Both the position numbers and the translations under genes were made by a program. From Bin87 sp965261195 (GTDB lineage Bacteria; Chloroflexota; Dehalococcoidia; Lucifugimonadales; UBA3495), in contig OZ253455.1 of NCBI GenBank assembly GCA_965261195.1, positions 2,170,001-2,234,000 of the forward strand: 64,000 bases of DNA. Reading direction: 5' to 3'. The notes beneath the pieces were generated by a model. The model saw nothing but the letters and a program-made list of their open reading frames with translations. It did no database searches and was not told the origin of the DNA. Numbering within the stretch: position 1 is the stretch's first letter; each line of letters begins with the position of its first letter. This document shows positions 43,684 through 51,637 of this stretch, piece after piece.

Positions 43684-45108
43684 TTATTCGAACTGGAATT
43701 CCGACGTGGACGCGATGATCTGGAACATTTCGCCGGAGCGGCGAGTGAACTCGGCCTGTTCGGCGTCGGTGCCGTGGGTGAGGCTGCCGCCACGGCCAGC
43801 GTGGGCAACGAGCTGATCCCGGGTGTCGTCGGACAGGTTCAGGCAGCCTACCAGGTCGGCGCAGCTGTCTACGAACTGTTCGGGAGACAGGGTATCGCCC
43901 TGGGACATGAGCTTGCCGATCATGCTCCGCACACCCGGCAGCTCGGTGCGGCCCAGGTAGTCGGCGGCAAAGTTGATGCGCTCTACCAGCGTACCGGAAT
44001 CGATCCACTCGTGGCCGGTGTGCCAACCCTCAACCGTAGGAGGATTCATCAGGTCCATGCCCATATACTTGGGCTCCTGGCTGAGCTCGAACATACCGGG
44101 CTTGATCTCGTCCCGGTGGTCGCCAACCATGCGCAGCGTACCGGCAACCATCTCGGCCGGGTTCTTCACCTTGGCGTAGCGGGCGTCCTTGAATGAATCG
44201 GAGTTGAACAGGACGGTGAGCATGGCGTTGATGTCGTAGCCGCTGTCGAAGTAAGCCTGTTCCAGCGCTTGCAGCGTGCTCTCGTCCTTGGGCGCGGTCT
44301 GCCGCCAGCTGGGAACGGGAACCTCGTCGGCAATGAAGGCGTTGTAGAGATGGCGCGAGACGAACCGGGCGGTTGCACGCTCGGCGCAAATCATGTTGAG
44401 AATGTCGTCGCCATTCCAGTTGCCGGTTTTGCCCAGGAACGTCTTTTCATTGTTGTCGTGGTCGGCCGGGTCGAACCGGAATTCCCAGGGGCTGCGGCCA
44501 TAGGGGAAGGGCGGGTACGGCGGGGCGATGTTCCAGCCGGTGAACGCACGGGCGCAGGCCTTTACGTCGTCTTCGGAGTAGTTGAAATCTTCGTCCATGC
44601 CGACGCCCATGGAGAACAGCTCGAGCAACTCGCGGCCATAGTTCTCGTTGATGGCCGTCTTGTGGCTCTCGGAGTTGTCCAGGTAGTAGACCATGCCGGG
44701 GCTGGTGGACAATGCCAGGAGTAGATCGCGGAAGTTGCCCATACCCTGGTCCCGGAACATCTGGACCATGATGCCCATCTCTTCGCCGGAGTCAATCTTG
44801 GAGTGGCCGGCGCAGAAAATCATGTGCCAGAAGAGGGCCATCTTTTCTTTCAGCTGGTACTCGGTATTCACCATGCGGTACATCCAGTTCTGGATGTTAA
44901 TCTCGATGGCGCCAGCGTGGTTGTAGGTGGGATGATAGCGCAGCATCAGGTCGTCTTCGACGCCGGACTCGGTATCGGGATGGAGCAACTCGCCCACCAC
45001 GGTGTCGTAACCTTTCGCGGCCGCGGCTTCAATCTCGTCGCGGCTGGCATTGAAACCGGCGCGGCGCAGAAGGTGAGCCATCAGTGCGATGTCAGTGCTT
45101 CCTGCCAT
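43684..45108 (-). CDS. DUF1800-family protein
   Basis: 474-aa DUF1800 protein. It has MAHLLRRAGFNASRDEIEAA, KMALFWHMIFCAGHSKID, NYGRELLELFSMGVGMDEDF, YSEDDVKACARAFTGWNIAP and FLGKTGNWNGDDILNMI. Asp/His/Arg positions typical of the family are kept. AAGGAGG is 6 nt before the ATG. First gene of the operon DUF1800-DUF1501-NHL. The pair is common in Planctomycetes, Chloroflexota and marine Proteobacteria and has been linked to secreted or surface complexes, but the biochemical function is unknown. Confidence 0.9.
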   Translation of the reverse strand: MAGSTDIALMAHLLRRAGFNASRDEIEAAAAKGYDTVVGELLHPDTESGVEDDLMLRYHPTYNHAGAIEINIQNWMYRMVNTEYQLKEKMALFWHMIFCAGHSKIDSGEEMGIMVQMFRDQGMGNFRDLLLALSTSPGMVYYLDNSESHKTAINENYGRELLELFSMGVGMDEDFNYSEDDVKACARAFTGWNIAPPYPPFPYGRSPWEFRFDPADHDNNEKTFLGKTGNWNGDDILNMICAERATARFVSRHLYNAFIADEVPVPSWRQTAPKDESTLQALEQAYFDSGYDINAMLTVLFNSDSFKDARYAKVKNPAEMVAGTLRMVGDHRDEIKPGMFELSQEPKYMGMDLMNPPTVEGWHTGHEWIDSGTLVERINFAADYLGRTELPGVRSMIGKLMSQGDTLSPEQFVDSCADLVGCLNLSDDTRDQLVAHAGRGGSLTHGTDAEQAEFTRRSGEMFQIIASTSEFQFE

Positions 45109-45262
45109 TTGTTCCTCCTTAGGTCTCCTGTTGAGATGATTGTTCCCGAATCGGTTGATTTCGATGGCGTGAATATACCGTAATCAGCCGATTTCCGCAA
45201 TTATGCAGAGCCGCCGTGACCGGTTCCAAGCCCTCAAACTGCGGAACTGTTATTAGTTTATA

Positions 45263-45291
45263 ATCGTATTGCCGCAAGCGCAGGTTGTCAA
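45263..45291 (-). promoter_or_regulatory. Promoter of the DUF1800-DUF1501-NHL operon
   Basis: On the minus strand TTGACA (45286-45291), exactly 17 bp, then TACGAT (45263-45268), about 155 bp upstream of the DUF1800 start. A TATAAT on the plus strand (45259-45264) overlaps it but has no good -35. The rest of 45109-45582 is non-coding, including a 16-bp tandem duplication (AATACCAGTGCAGA) at 45515-45543. Confidence 0.65.
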
Positions 45292-45582
45292 TACAACTGC
45301 GCGGCCACTTCCGGCCCAAATACCCCGGATTTCCGGCGTTGTCGGCGGGGCGGCGCGACCCGCATCGTGAGGAATCCGCCCCCAACCCAGCTCGCTCTCA
45401 TCGCAGGCCCTCTCCTATCGAGGAAGAGGAAACTGTCTGTATGTTATCATCGTTGCAAATCTATCCACTACTGCGCTTGCCCGGGCCTTGAGCGAGCATT
45501 GGTGTCCTTATAATACCAGTGCAGAATAATACCAGTGCAGATAATAGCAACACCGCGGGGTCAAGGCAGGGAGGTTGGAACG

Positions 45583-46272
45583 ATGCCCGTCATTACGATT
45601 AACGGACCCATCGGCGCCGGTTCTATTGAACTGGGCCAGAAGGTTGCCGGCGACTTGAGCCTGAACTACGTTGACCGGATGGTCTTCGCTGAGGCGGCCC
45701 GGATTATCGGCTCGCCGGTTTCCAACCTGATTGCCAAAGAGCAACGGGTAGAGCGATTCGGAGACCGGGTGACAGCGTTGCTGGGCCGGGTGCTGGAACG
45801 GGCCGCCGTTTCCGGCGATTACGACTTGGGTGTGGGCATCGAATCGTTGCCGGAAACCTACCATGAACTGGCCGGCGAACCGTCCTCGCGCATACAGCGC
45901 GTCAACGACCAGGTGTTCATCGACACCACCCAGGAAGTGATACGCAACCTGGCCAATGCCGGCCACGTGGTCATCATCGGCCGCGGCGCCAACGTCATTC
46001 TGGGCGACACGCCCGGAGTGCTGCACGTCGGCATCCTGGCGCCCATGGCAACCCGGCTGAAAACCATCATGGAGCGGGAGCATCTGGGCGAGGAAGCAGC
46101 CCGCGCCTACCTGGAAGAGCTGGAGGAAGCGCGGGTGCGGTTCTTCCAGAAGTTCTTCAAGGTATCGCCCCTGGACCCCACGCTGTACCACATTATGCTG
46201 GACATGGGCCACATGAGCACGGAAACCGCCGCCCTCATCATTGGCCACGCCGCTGGCGACCTGGAACACTAA
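45583..46272 (+). CDS. Cytidylate kinase-like family protein
   Basis: 229-aa P-loop kinase of the cytidylate-kinase-like family (PF13189 type). The Walker-like start is VITINGPIGAGSIELGQKVA, where the classic GxxGxGKS ends in GAGS without the usual Lys. LNYVDRMVFAEAARIIG, HVVIIGRGANVILGDTPGVL, EEARVRFFQKFFKVSPLDPT and a hydrophobic C terminus follow. GGGAGGT precedes the ATG at 45583. True CMP kinase activity is doubtful given the missing Lys; the family may phosphorylate another small molecule. Confidence 0.85.
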   Translation: MPVITINGPIGAGSIELGQKVAGDLSLNYVDRMVFAEAARIIGSPVSNLIAKEQRVERFGDRVTALLGRVLERAAVSGDYDLGVGIESLPETYHELAGEPSSRIQRVNDQVFIDTTQEVIRNLANAGHVVIIGRGANVILGDTPGVLHVGILAPMATRLKTIMEREHLGEEAARAYLEELEEARVRFFQKFFKVSPLDPTLYHIMLDMGHMSTETAALIIGHAAGDLEH

Positions 46273-46336
46273 CCCGGACGTAAACGCCAGCATCCTGACG
46301 TTATTGACTTGAAACAACCGGAGGTTAAACAGAACT

Positions 46337-46633
46337 ATGTTTGTAAGAATGGTTTGGGGTAAGCTGCGCGCCGGTTCCTGGGAGGAATTTGAGCGTCATT
46401 ACCACGAGCGGGTTACCGTCGCCACGAGCCGGCCGCAGGGTCTGCGCGAACGCCAGCTAATCCGCAGCACCGAGGATCCGGACGAAGGCATCAGCGTCAG
46501 CGTCTGGGAAACCCTGACTGACTTGCGCGACTACGAAACCAGCGAGTTTCGCGCCAACATCGCCCGCGAGGTGGAACACCTCTATCGCGGCGAATACTGG
46601 GTGAAGCACTTCGAGATCAGCTCCACCGACTGA
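46337..46633 (+). CDS. ABM-domain-like small protein
   Basis: 98 aa with the ferredoxin-like alpha/beta pattern of antibiotic-biosynthesis-monooxygenase domains: MFVRMVWGKLRAGSWEEFER, GLRERQLIRSTEDPDEGISV, SVWETLTDLRDYETSEF. Such proteins may act on quinone-like or haem-like substrates or be structural. It probably belongs with the upstream kinase-like gene (64-bp gap) and is followed by a strong terminator. Confidence 0.75.
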   Translation: MFVRMVWGKLRAGSWEEFERHYHERVTVATSRPQGLRERQLIRSTEDPDEGISVSVWETLTDLRDYETSEFRANIAREVEHLYRGEYWVKHFEISSTD

Positions 46634-46671
46634 TCGAATCTGCTGATCGAATCTGCCGCCCTGAAGCTGCC

Positions 46672-46702
46672 GGCCCCGTTGCTTACCGCAACGGGGCCTT
46701 TT
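46672..46702 (+). terminator. Rho-independent terminator
   Basis: GGCCCCGTTGC (46672-46682), loop TTACC, GCAACGGGGCC (46688-46698), then TTTT. An 11-bp perfect stem ends the kinase/ABM unit. Confidence 0.9.
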
Positions 46703-46734
46703 GCGTTTGCGTCGCTAATCGCTATCGATGGGCA

Positions 46735-46765
46735 GCCCTTCGACAAGCTCAGGGCGAGCGGGGAG
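46735..46765. repeat. CTTCGACAAGCTCAGGGCGAG repeat
   Basis: CCCTTCGACAAGCTCAGGGC followed by GAGCGGGG, a short repeat also at 59336-59366 (CCTTCGACAGGCTCAGGACG) and, inverted, near 59305-59325 and 39258-39275. Confidence 0.6.
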
Positions 46766-47534
46766 GTCTGTTCAGGTGAACGGAGGGGTCTTTCGGGTGG
46801 ATGAGGGACAGCTGTTCTAGGTTCTGTTGACATTTCATTATAATGGCCGTATGTCAAACATCAGATTATCACCAGAACAGTGGGCTAGGATGCTCGATTT
46901 CTTGCGTGGCCGCACCGGCCTGTACGTTGGCCAGGAAGCGGATTGCCGGCGTTTTGTCGAGGCCGTCTTATGGATTAACCGCTCTGGGGCCCAATGGCGA
47001 CTGCTGCCAGCCGAATACGGGAACTGGAACAGCGTCTATAAACGATTCGCCCGTTGGACTGACCAAGGCGTCTGGGCCCAAATGCATCAACATTTCTGCG
47101 ACGACGCGGATCTGGAATACCTGATCATTGACAGCACGGTGGTCCGGGCGCACCCTTGCGCGGCGGGAGCTCCCCCAAAAAGGGTGGCCAGGCGGCCCAG
47201 GCCCTGGGCCGGAGCCGCGGCGGGTTCAGCACCAAGATTCACGTGAGCGTGGACGGCTTGGGCAACCCCTTGCGATTCATACTGACCGGAGGACAACAGC
47301 ACGACATCACCCCAGGCGGAGGAGTTGATCGCCGGTTATGCTGGCGAGCACGTACTGGCCGACAAAGGGTACGATGCCCAGGAGTTCCGCCGACACATCC
47401 TGGAACTGGGTATGATGCCGGTCATTCCGCCCCGCTCGAACCGCAAGGCACCCGCCGACTATGACCGGCATCTGTACCGGGAGCGTCATCTGGTGGAATG
47501 CTTCATCAACAAGATCAAGCACTATCGCCGGATC

Positions 47535-48986
47535 GTAACTGTTCAGAGTTGGTGAGGTGGATTGGCCGATAGGGGTTCTGGGAGCCTTGCGCTGCCGGTG
47601 GTGGTTGTGTCATATAGTGGGTATGGATACGGAAATTGACCTCAAGACTGCCGACCGGGATGCCCTGATTGCCAGCATTGTCCGGCAGCAAGCCATTATC
47701 GTCCGGCAACAGGCGATCATCGAGCGGGTGGAGAAACGGATTGGCCAATTCGAGGGGCCGGCCAAGCCAAGCGGCTCGGGTCGGATGCCCGGTCTGAAGC
47801 CCAAAGCCGACCGGAAACCGGCCCAGCCCAAAGGGCCACGCCAGCGCCGTCCCCACGGTTTTGCCCGCACCCGCATGACGCCCACCCAGCGGGTGGAGCA
47901 CGCGTTGGAACAGTGCCCCGACTGCGGGACTCAGCTGTCCGGCGGCTGGACCCAGCGCACTCGGGAAGTCATTGACTTGCCCCAAGTTCCGGTGCAGATT
48001 ACCGAGCACGCTTACATCGCCCGCGTCTGCCCGGGCTGCCGACGCCGCTGTGTGCCACCGGCGCAACTGGACGGCGTGGCGCTGGGGCGGCAGCGTCTGG
48101 GGGTCAATGTAATGAGCCTGATTGCCGCCCTGCGGGAAGAGGCCCGGCTACCCTTCCGCACCATCCAGTGGTATCTGGGCGCCGTGCATGGGCTGCGCCT
48201 CAGCACGGGCGCCATCGTGGACGCCACGCAGCGGGTGGCTCAGCAGGCTCACGTTGTGATGGCCGATATAGTGGAACGGATCCGAGGCAGTCCGGTGGTT
48301 CATGCCGACGAAACCGGTTGGCGGGAGAACGGCAACAACGGCTACGTCTGGACCTTCAGCACTCCCAGCCAGCGGTACTTCCTGCGACGGGGTCGTGGCA
48401 AGGTGGTGGTGGATGAAGTCCTGGGCGATGCTTTCTCCGGCGTGCTGGTCAGCGATTTCTACGCCGCCTACCACCACTACGACGGTCCCAAACAACGCTG
48501 CTGGGCTCACCTGCTGCGGGACATCCACGACCGGCGCACTCTCTACCCTGATGACGACCGGCTGACGCGGTGGGCTGACGCCGTACACCGTCTCTATGTC
48601 CAGGCCAAGGCCTTCACGCACCCGTCGCTGCTGCGACGGCGGGCGACCCAGCTGGCCCTGGAACAACGACTGCTCGCCATCTGCCAGCCATTCCTCGACG
48701 ACCCATCGGCAACCCAGGCCAAGCTATGCCGACGCATTGAACGCCACGTCAAAGAGCTCTTCGTCTTCGTGGCCGAACCGGAAACGCCGCCGGACAATAA
48801 CGCCGCCGAGCGCAGCCTGCGCCCGGTGGTGATCAGCCGGAAGATCAGTGGTGGCACGCGCTCAAACCAGGGCACTGCAACCAAGATGACGCTGGCCTCA
48901 ATCTTCGGCACCTGGCGGGCCCAGGGCTTGAACCCCCTCACCGCCTGCCGACAATTACTCACTTCCCCTCAACCCTGAACAGTTAC
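47535..48986 (+). mobile_element. IS66-family (ISBst12-like) element with 8-bp TSD
   Basis: Inverted ends GTAACTGTTCAG (47535) and CTGAACAGTTAC (to 48986). The target duplication GCCGGATC is perfect at 47527-47534 and 48987-48994, exactly the 8 bp expected for IS66. One ORF only (no tnpA/tnpB), as in the ISBst12 subgroup. It is inserted in the IS5 transposase gene. Confidence 0.95.
47623..48978 (+). CDS. IS66-family transposase (TnpC)
   Basis: 451 aa, intact. An N-terminal coiled coil has a duplicated IVRQQAI unit. A zinc-finger part follows (CPDCGTQLSGGWTQRTREV, RVCPGCRRRCVPP), then the DDE domain: Asp in VVHADETGWRENGNNGYVWT, Asp in GVLVSDFYAAYHHYDGPKQR with CWAHLLRDIH, and Glu in PDNNAAERSLRPVVISRKIS, ending SIFGTWRAQGLNPL. 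The start at 47623 (MDTEIDLKT) excludes an upstream frame reading into the element end. It lies inside a perfect 8-bp duplication, so this insertion is recent and the gene is possibly active. Confidence 0.92.
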   Translation: MDTEIDLKTADRDALIASIVRQQAIIVRQQAIIERVEKRIGQFEGPAKPSGSGRMPGLKPKADRKPAQPKGPRQRRPHGFARTRMTPTQRVEHALEQCPDCGTQLSGGWTQRTREVIDLPQVPVQITEHAYIARVCPGCRRRCVPPAQLDGVALGRQRLGVNVMSLIAALREEARLPFRTIQWYLGAVHGLRLSTGAIVDATQRVAQQAHVVMADIVERIRGSPVVHADETGWRENGNNGYVWTFSTPSQRYFLRRGRGKVVVDEVLGDAFSGVLVSDFYAAYHHYDGPKQRCWAHLLRDIHDRRTLYPDDDRLTRWADAVHRLYVQAKAFTHPSLLRRRATQLALEQRLLAICQPFLDDPSATQAKLCRRIERHVKELFVFVAEPETPPDNNAAERSLRPVVISRKISGGTRSNQGTATKMTLASIFGTWRAQGLNPLTACRQLLTSPQP

Positions 48987-49124
48987 GCCGGATCTTCTCC
49001 CGGTTTGAGAAGCTGGACACCAGATACCTGGGCTTCCTGCATTTCACCGCCGCTCTCATCTGGCTACGGTGAAATGTCAACAGAACCTAGCGGATGACCG
49101 AAAGGCCCTGGGCGCAGCGGTACG

Positions 49125-49544
49125 TTATCGGCCGGCGACGGCTCCGGGCACCCGGCCGATGCCGGCCCGCGCACAGTCTTCGTCTTCCTGAGCAGTGCCG
49201 CCACTGCCCCCCACGGCGCCGATCAGCTCGCCGCTCATATAGATGGGCAATGCGCCCTGGCCGGGGATGAACTCACCGCGTTCGACTTCCATCACGGCGC
49301 GCATGATGGGCGTCGTGGAGCGTTCGGTGAGGTCGCCACTGGGATCGCCGAAGCAGGCCGACGCGCGGGCCTTGCCGCGGGAAACGTAGGGCGTGCGCCA
49401 GGCGGAGCCGTCCATACGGCACATGGTAATCAGGTCGCCGCGGGCGTCCACGACGGAAAAACTGAAGGCTTTGCCCAAGTCCAGTGCGGCGGATTTAGCG
49501 CCGGCCAGAACTGCTTCGGCCTGTTCAAGCGTAATGTTTGGCAT
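49125..49544 (-). CDS. GlcG/HbpS-like haem-degrading-fold protein (DUF336)
   Basis: 139 aa of the GlcG/HbpS family. It has ITLEQAEAVLAGAKSAALDL, FSFSVVDARGDLITMCRMDG, SRGKARASACFGDPSGDL, GEFIPGQGALPIYMSGELIG and AVGGSGGTAQEDEDCARAGI. Members bind haem or corrinoids or are subunits of larger systems; stand-alone copies are often near catabolic genes. The start at 49544 has AAGGAG 7 nt upstream. Confidence 0.9.
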   Translation of the reverse strand: MPNITLEQAEAVLAGAKSAALDLGKAFSFSVVDARGDLITMCRMDGSAWRTPYVSRGKARASACFGDPSGDLTERSTTPIMRAVMEVERGEFIPGQGALPIYMSGELIGAVGGSGGTAQEDEDCARAGIGRVPGAVAGR

Positions 49545-49663
49545 GGTGAAAGTCTCCTTATCGTAGGTAGAATGTGGCGTGATAGTAGAGTGTGGTGTGG
49601 ATTTAAAATCGCTGGCGCAGCGCAGCAATCGGCGGGATACCGGAGGCGCCGATTGCAACAACG

Positions 49664-50017
49664 CTACTGGCGGTCAGCTTCCAGGGTTGGTGGGGGTTCA
49701 TCGAAAGGCTCGTTCCGTGCCGCGGCAGCCAGGCGTCGCTCGTTCCATTCGCTAATCTGCTGCCTGATTTCCGACACCGCTTGAGCGCGCCCCTCAGCGC
49801 GCCCCTCAGCACGCCGCTTCTCCTGGAGCGGTCTGACGTACTTGTTCATCAGGTAATCGTAAGTAACCATAAGGCGCTGCATGACCTCCATCAAAGTGAA
49901 TGTGCTGGGGATGCCCAGGGCAGTGACCGCCGGGACGTGGGGCATTGTCGCGTCGATAATCTGACCAGTGGCGTAATCGGGATGAAGCGACTGCTGGAAT
50001 TCCACAACAAGGTACAT
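49664..50017 (-). CDS. Hypothetical protein with charged repeat region
   Basis: 117 aa. YLVVEFQQSLHPDYATGQII, FTLMEVMQRLMVTYDYLMNK, then a basic AEGRAEGRAQAVSEIRQQIS helix produced partly by a 12-bp DNA duplication (CGCCCCTCAGCG near 49790-49813), and an acidic Pro-rich tail. The same frame stays open upstream past the ATG, with a hydrophobic ITLFWIQWFLAMYLV stretch, so the true start may lie further upstream. No family recognised. Bases 50018-50374 hold no other supported gene. Confidence 0.5.
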   Translation of the reverse strand: MYLVVEFQQSLHPDYATGQIIDATMPHVPAVTALGIPSTFTLMEVMQRLMVTYDYLMNKYVRPLQEKRRAEGRAEGRAQAVSEIRQQISEWNERRLAAAARNEPFDEPPPTLEADRQ

Positions 50018-50374
50018 TGCGAGAAACCACTGTATCCAGAACAGGGTGATATAGGGAAGCCGCCATGCCGGTGGAATGGCCCAGATAGACTCACGACGAC
50101 CGTTAGAGTTATCATTGCGCCCTGCGTTCGTAATGATTTTGCTCCAGTTGTGATTGATTGGATTTGTTGCGGCGCACCGCGTCGGTCAGGCCGTTTCGTC
50201 TCTTCCAGCGAGATGGCCGGCAGGATGCTGAGCATTACAGTTGAGGGCACTCTATCGCCTGCGCTATTATAGCAGGCCAGCCCGCGCGCCATCCCTTTGT
50301 CATCATCCACTCCATCGGGCGTAGAGCGGCGGCAATCCCAAACCTGCGGTCGGTTCCAGGAGGTAACGTCTGCC

Positions 50375-50497
50375 TTGTTCGGATTTTTCGACTCATTCAA
50401 GAAAGGCTGCGGTTGCGCCCTGGGCGTCGTCGTTGGCCTGGTCATTGCTGCCGTAATCATCGGTTTGCTATTTGGCAATTGTGAAGTAGGTGGCTAA
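50375..50497 (+). CDS. Small membrane protein (40 aa)
   Basis: Begins with TTG at 50375, which stands 9 nt after a perfect AGGAGGTAA ribosome site. Product: MFGFFDSFKKGCGCALGVVV, then a single hydrophobic helix (GLVIAAVIIGLLFGNC) and a short tail. A longer in-frame ORF from 50297 exists, but the ribosome site marks the internal start. Small GCGC-helix proteins of this sort occur in several bacterial phyla without known function. Confidence 0.65.
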   Translation: MFGFFDSFKKGCGCALGVVVGLVIAAVIIGLLFGNCEVGG

Positions 50498-50519
50498 CGG
50501 CCCACCCTGCCGTTTCGTT

Positions 50520-50594
50520 CTGGAGCAACACCATCTGGAGCAACACCATCTGGAGCAACACCATCTGGAGCAACACCATCTGGAGCAACACCAT
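50520..50594 (+). repeat. 15-bp tandem repeat (five units) over a ribosome site and start codon
   Basis: CTGGAGCAACACCAT repeated exactly five times (50520, 50535, 50550, 50565, 50580). Each unit has GGAG 8 nt before AT; only the last continues as ATG, the start of the LLM gene. The other units read ATC. Confidence 0.95.
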
Positions 50595-51537
50595 GCAATT
50601 TGGATTTTACCTGCCCAACCACGGCCCCAACGCGCAGCCCGGCCCCCTGGCCCAAATCGCCCAGACCGGCGACCGCCTGGGCTACTACTGCATGGTGGCC
50701 GGCGACCACATCCTGGTTCCCAACCGCATCGACTCGCCCTATCCTTACACCGTTAGCGGCGAGTTTCCCACCGGCGAAAGCGGAGAGTATTTCGAGCAAC
50801 TCACGCTGCTTACCTACCTGGCCGGGGTTACGCAAAACATTCGCATGGTGCCCAGCGTGATGATTGTTCCCTACCGCCCGGCCATTCTGGCCGCCAAGAT
50901 TCTGGCGACCCTGGACGTGCTGTCCCAGGGCCGGCTGATTTTGGGTGTCGGGGTAGGCTGGATGGAGGAGGAGTTTGAGGCGCTGGGCACGCCGCCGTTT
51001 GCCGAGCGGGGCGCCGTTACCGACGAATACCTGCGGGCGTACAAAGAGCTGTGGACCAGTCCCAACCCGGAGTTCGATGGCAAGTACGTTCAGTTCTCGG
51101 GCATTCAGTTTCTGCCCAAGCCGGTGCAGAAGCCGCATCCCCCCATCTGGGTGGGTGGGCAGAGCCGCCCGGCCATCCGCCGCGCCGCGACCCTGGGCGA
51201 CGGCTGGCATCCGGTGGGTACCATACCGGCGGCCACGCTGGATCCGGAGGAACTGGCCGGCGACATGGCGCAACTCAACCGGTTCGCCGAGCAGGCCGGC
51301 CGCGACCCGTCGGAGATCCAGGTGTCCATGAAAGCGCCGCTGTACGACCCGGCTACGATGCAATCCGGCCCGCGCCGGCGTTTCTCCGGCTCCAGCGACG
51401 CAATTCTCGAAGACGTGCATACCTACTCTGAGATCGGTGTGTCGCACATCATATTTGACATACGGGGCAGCGATTTGAACCAGGCCACCGACCGGCTGGA
51501 CTGGTTTGCCAGCGACATTATGGGGCAGGTTGGGTAA
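50593..51537 (+). CDS. LLM-class F420-dependent-type oxidoreductase
   Basis: 314-aa luciferase-like protein of the TIGR03619-like group that often uses F420, though FMN is possible. It has MQFGFYLPNHGPNAQPGPLA, TGDRLGYYCMVAGDHILVP, VMIVPYRPAILAAKILATLD, LSQGRLILGVGVGWMEEEFE, FLPKPVQKPHPPIWVGGQSR and a C-terminal DAILEDVHTYSEIGVSHIIF. The start sits in the fifth unit of a 15-bp tandem repeat. The CMD-family gene follows 100 bp downstream. Confidence 0.9.
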   Translation: MQFGFYLPNHGPNAQPGPLAQIAQTGDRLGYYCMVAGDHILVPNRIDSPYPYTVSGEFPTGESGEYFEQLTLLTYLAGVTQNIRMVPSVMIVPYRPAILAAKILATLDVLSQGRLILGVGVGWMEEEFEALGTPPFAERGAVTDEYLRAYKELWTSPNPEFDGKYVQFSGIQFLPKPVQKPHPPIWVGGQSRPAIRRAATLGDGWHPVGTIPAATLDPEELAGDMAQLNRFAEQAGRDPSEIQVSMKAPLYDPATMQSGPRRRFSGSSDAILEDVHTYSEIGVSHIIFDIRGSDLNQATDRLDWFASDIMGQVG

Positions 51538-51550
51538 CCGGACGCTGTGC

Positions 51551-51556
51551 TATAAT
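51551..51556 (+). promoter_or_regulatory. Possible -10 element for the CMD gene
   Basis: A perfect TATAAT (GTGCTATAATCGG) 82 bp upstream of the start at 51638. The -35 side is weak (TTGGGT, 15 bp away). Confidence 0.35.
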
Positions 51557-51637
51557 CGGGGCGCTTGATAATGCTGCCGCACGGCACAACGTCGAGCGTC
51601 GCTGGTTCACGAAACTGTCGGTAGGAGGAGAACTGCC

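Larger units (their letters stand above)
46851..49071 (+). pseudogene. IS5-family transposase, frameshifted and split by IS66
   Basis: Starts MSNIRLSPEQWARMLDFLRG and runs to DSTVVRAHPCAAGAPP (first catalytic Asp), where a frameshift near 47170 (run of A) changes frame to GGQAAQALGRSRGGFSTKIH. A second shift near 47310 leads to AGYAGEHVLADKGYDAQEFR and HLVECFINKIKHYRRI (Glu region). There the IS66 element enters; the remaining tail FSRFEKLDTRYLGFLHFTAA with LIWLR resumes at about 48996. Dead by frameshift and insertion. Confidence 0.88.
46820..49087 (+). mobile_element. IS5-family (IS427-like) element, interrupted by IS66
   Basis: Inverted ends GGTTCTGTTGACATTTCA (from 46820) and TGAAATGTCAACAGAACC (to 49087), 18 bp perfect, flanked by TA (46818-46819 and 49088-49089). 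Without the nested IS66 and its duplicated 8 bp the element is about 808 bp, normal for the IS427 group. Confidence 0.88.

Noticed and set aside
42718..44196. Long plus-strand open frame (492 codons) opposite the DUF1501/DUF1800 genes
   Set aside because: It lies antisense to two clear protein families, has no recognisable domain and reflects GC-rich codon periodicity. The same applies to 5449-6627 (plus), 16697-17905 (minus), 23241-24524 (minus), 27430-28809 (minus) and 55471-56523 (minus).
50297..50497. 66-aa version of the small membrane protein
   Set aside because: A perfect AGGAGGTAA site lies inside that frame, 9 nt before TTG 50375, and the extra N-terminal residues are low-complexity; the 40-aa product is preferred.
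50520..50594. CRISPR-like array
   Set aside because: The 15-bp units are directly adjacent with no spacers, and no cas gene is present; it is a simple tandem repeat over a ribosome site.
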